Positions 22,667 through 24,212 of a stretch of 24,212 nucleotides of DNA are shown piece after piece. This DNA is from CAYMSA01 sp964392965 (lineage in GTDB: Bacteria; Actinomycetota; Coriobacteriia; Anaerosomatales; Anaerosomataceae): the NCBI GenBank assembly GCA_964392965.1, contig CAYMSA010000023.1, forward strand, positions 1 to 24,212. The letters are read 5' to 3'. The notes below the pieces were generated by a model. That model made no database searches. It had not been told where the DNA came from and saw nothing but the letters and a program-made list of their open reading frames with translations. The translations under genes and the position numbers were made by a program. The stretch's first letter is position 1; each line of letters begins with the position of its first letter.

Positions 22667-22767
22667 GGTCACCGGGTCCACTCGTCGCCGTTCACGGGCG
22701 GGCAACCAGGTGCTGTCAGGTGTCCAACGGGCCCTGGGCGCATCGGAGTGTCTCGCGGACGATAGAC

Positions 22768-22790
22768 CCTCCCCGAAAGGGAGGTGACCG
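22768..22790 (+). promoter_or_regulatory. Ribosome site inside a hairpin
   Basis: CCTCCC (22768-22773) can pair with GGGAGG (22779-22784) around a CGAAA loop. GGGAGG is the core of the very strong ribosome site GGGAGGTGA for the radical SAM gene at 22791, so the stem would hide it. It could tune translation or be chance in a GC-rich sequence. Confidence 0.4.
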
Positions 22791-24212
22791 ATGCGAGTCA
22801 AGCTGATCCTGCCTGCGCTCATCGAAGCCACGAGCCCGCACTTCCGGCCCATCAAGTACGCGCTGTTCCCGCCGCTCGGCCTGGCCACGCTCGCGGCGTA
22901 CCTCGACGACGCCGACGACGTGGAGCTCTGCGACGAACACGTGGGGCCGATCGACACCGACGACCTGCCCGACCTCGTCGGCATCCAGGTGTACATCACC
23001 AACGCATACCGCGCCTATGAGATCGCCGACGGGTACCGCGCCCGTGGCGTCCACGTGTGCCTCGGCGGACTGCACGTGACGTCGTGTCCGGAGGAAGCGG
23101 CCGCCCACGCCGACACCCTCTTCCTCGGCCCCGGTGAAGACACGTGGCCCGCGTTCCTCGCCGACTTCCGCGCAGGGCGCCCGTTCGCGCGGTATGCGTC
23201 GGTTGATCGGACGCTCCACGGCGCGCCGCTGCCCCGGCGCGACCTCATCGACAGCAGCCGGTACTTCGTGCCCAACTCGCTCGTCGTCTCCCGCGGCTGT
23301 CCCCACTCGTGCGACTTCTGCTACAAGAGCTCGTTCTTCGCCGGCGGCCGCTCCTTCTACTGCCGGCGCATCGATGAGGCCCTCGCCGAGATCGCCATGT
23401 TGCCCGGGCGGCACCTCTACTTCCTGGACGACCACCTCTTCGGCGACAGCGTCTTCGCGCACGGGCTCTTCGACGGCATGCTCGGCATGGGGCGTCTGTG
23501 GCAGGCGGCTGGCACGGTCGAGTCGGTGTTGCGCCCGGGGCTCGTGGAGGCGGCGGCGGCCTCTGGCCTGCGGTCGCTCTTCGTGGGCTTCGAGACGCTC
23601 TCGCAGCAGAACCTCGACGGGTGCGGCAAGCGCCACAGCAAGCTCGCCGGGTACGAGCGGGCTATCGCGACGCTCCACGACAACGGCGTCATGGTGAACG
23701 CGAGCTTCGTCTTCGGCCTGGACGGCGACGGCCCCGACGTCTTCGATCGCACGGTGGAGTGGGCGGTCTCTCAGGGCATCGAGACTGCCACGTTCCACAT
23801 CCTCACGCCCTATCCGGGCACCGGCCTCAGGCGCGCGCTCGAAGCCGAGGGGCGCATCATCTCCTCGGACTGGGATCGCTATGACACCCGGCACGCCGTG
23901 TTCACGCCGCGTGGCATGAGCGCCGAGGCACTGGAGCGCGGGTACTGGCGCGCGTACCGGGACTTCTACTCATGGTCGGCCATCGCGCGCGGGTCGCTCG
24001 CTCGCGAGACCTCTGCCGAGCGGGTCCGCCATCTCGCGTACCAGGTGGGGTGGAAGAAGGCCGAGCCGCTGTGGGACGCGCTCATCCGCTCGGGGCACCT
24101 GGGGACGATGCGCCCGCTGCTCGAGCGTGTCCTGGGGTCGGGTCGCGGGTCATCGCGGCCTAATGTCCCGGCTGCGGACCACCTGCCGGCGGGCGTCGGT
24201 AGTGCGCATGCG
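22791..24212 (+). CDS. B12-binding-type radical SAM protein (runs off window)
   Basis: An open frame of 474 codons with no stop before the window ends, so the C-terminus is incomplete. Residues 1 to about 140 form a B12-binding-like Rossmann domain (LFPPLGLATLAAYLDD, LVGIQVYITNAYRAYEIAD, VCLGGLHVTSCPEEA, LFLGPGEDTWP), but the DxHxxG cobalamin-histidine motif is not visible. The radical SAM domain follows with C170-x3-C174-x2-C177 (RGCPHSCDFCYK), FLDDHLFGD, LFVGFETL and FHILTPYPGTGL. Proteins of this class carry out methyl transfers or rearrangements on tetrapyrroles, lipids and natural products. ATG at 22791 has an excellent ribosome site (GGGAGGTGA). The last stretch, after about residue 450, is low-complexity and may lie near the true end. 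No closer subfamily can be named. Confidence 0.92.
   Translation, partial: MRVKLILPALIEATSPHFRPIKYALFPPLGLATLAAYLDDADDVELCDEHVGPIDTDDLPDLVGIQVYITNAYRAYEIADGYRARGVHVCLGGLHVTSCPEEAAAHADTLFLGPGEDTWPAFLADFRAGRPFARYASVDRTLHGAPLPRRDLIDSSRYFVPNSLVVSRGCPHSCDFCYKSSFFAGGRSFYCRRIDEALAEIAMLPGRHLYFLDDHLFGDSVFAHGLFDGMLGMGRLWQAAGTVESVLRPGLVEAAAASGLRSLFVGFETLSQQNLDGCGKRHSKLAGYERAIATLHDNGVMVNASFVFGLDGDGPDVFDRTVEWAVSQGIETATFHILTPYPGTGLRRALEAEGRIISSDWDRYDTRHAVFTPRGMSAEALERGYWRAYRDFYSWSAIARGSLARETSAERVRHLAYQVGWKKAEPLWDALIRSGHLGTMRPLLERVLGSGRGSSRPNVPAADHLPAGVGSAHA

Noticed and set aside
22716..23894. A 392-codon minus-strand open frame
   Set aside because: It is antisense to the radical SAM gene, whose motifs and ribosome site are clear.
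1..24212. tRNA, rRNA, CRISPR array, insertion sequence or phage genes
   Set aside because: Looked for by eye on both strands; no cloverleaf, rRNA-like, regularly spaced repeat, transposase or integrase sequence was found.

Overview
The window is GC-rich throughout, densely packed and free of rRNA, tRNA, CRISPR or transposase sequence. Several genes start at GTG. The gene content suggests a Gram-positive actinobacterial chromosome: a GerMN/Gmad2 lipoprotein, a second lipobox protein, PlsY, a TRIC-type channel and a tocopherol-cyclase-like protein. An environmental, possibly anaerobic lineage such as Coriobacteriia is my best guess, but that is inference from gene content, not a phylogenetic result.

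Layout. Positions 1-77 hold the last codons of an unknown + strand gene and a strong hairpin. A minus-strand block (6161 to 178) then reads: a large protein joining a KaiC-like domain that has lost its P-loop to a PEP-synthase-type nucleotide-binding region, a PAP2-type lipid phosphatase, a YihY-family membrane protein and a GH13 alpha-glucosidase. Divergent from it is a + strand transport block (6248-11341): a MacB/LolD-type ABC ATPase, its large FtsX-like permease and a complete half-size type I ABC exporter. A short minus-strand lipoprotein with a pseudopilin-like domain (11361-11756) separates this from the next unit.

The most interesting unit is a four-gene + strand cluster (11816-16692) closed by a hairpin. 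It encodes a CrtI/retinol-saturase-like FAD enzyme with an eight-cysteine Fe-S domain fused to its C-terminus, a PlsY acyltransferase, a membrane-anchored GT2 glycosyltransferase and a tocopherol-cyclase-like protein. Together they look like a pathway that oxidises or reduces, cyclises or hydrates, glycosylates and perhaps acylates an isoprenoid or another membrane lipid. The product cannot be read from sequence.

After it comes a minus-strand envelope block (20134 to 16769): a secreted domain anchored by one membrane segment with an acidic repeat tail, a 43-codon micro-ORF joined to it by an ATGA overlap, a TRIC channel with an unusual Thr/Ser-rich N-terminal extension, and a GerMN/Gmad2 lipoprotein. 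The right end holds an amidohydrolase, a small HAD phosphatase of the soluble P-type-ATPase type, a YgbA-family cysteine-rich protein, a Rieske protein, and a B12-binding-type radical SAM protein that runs off the window.
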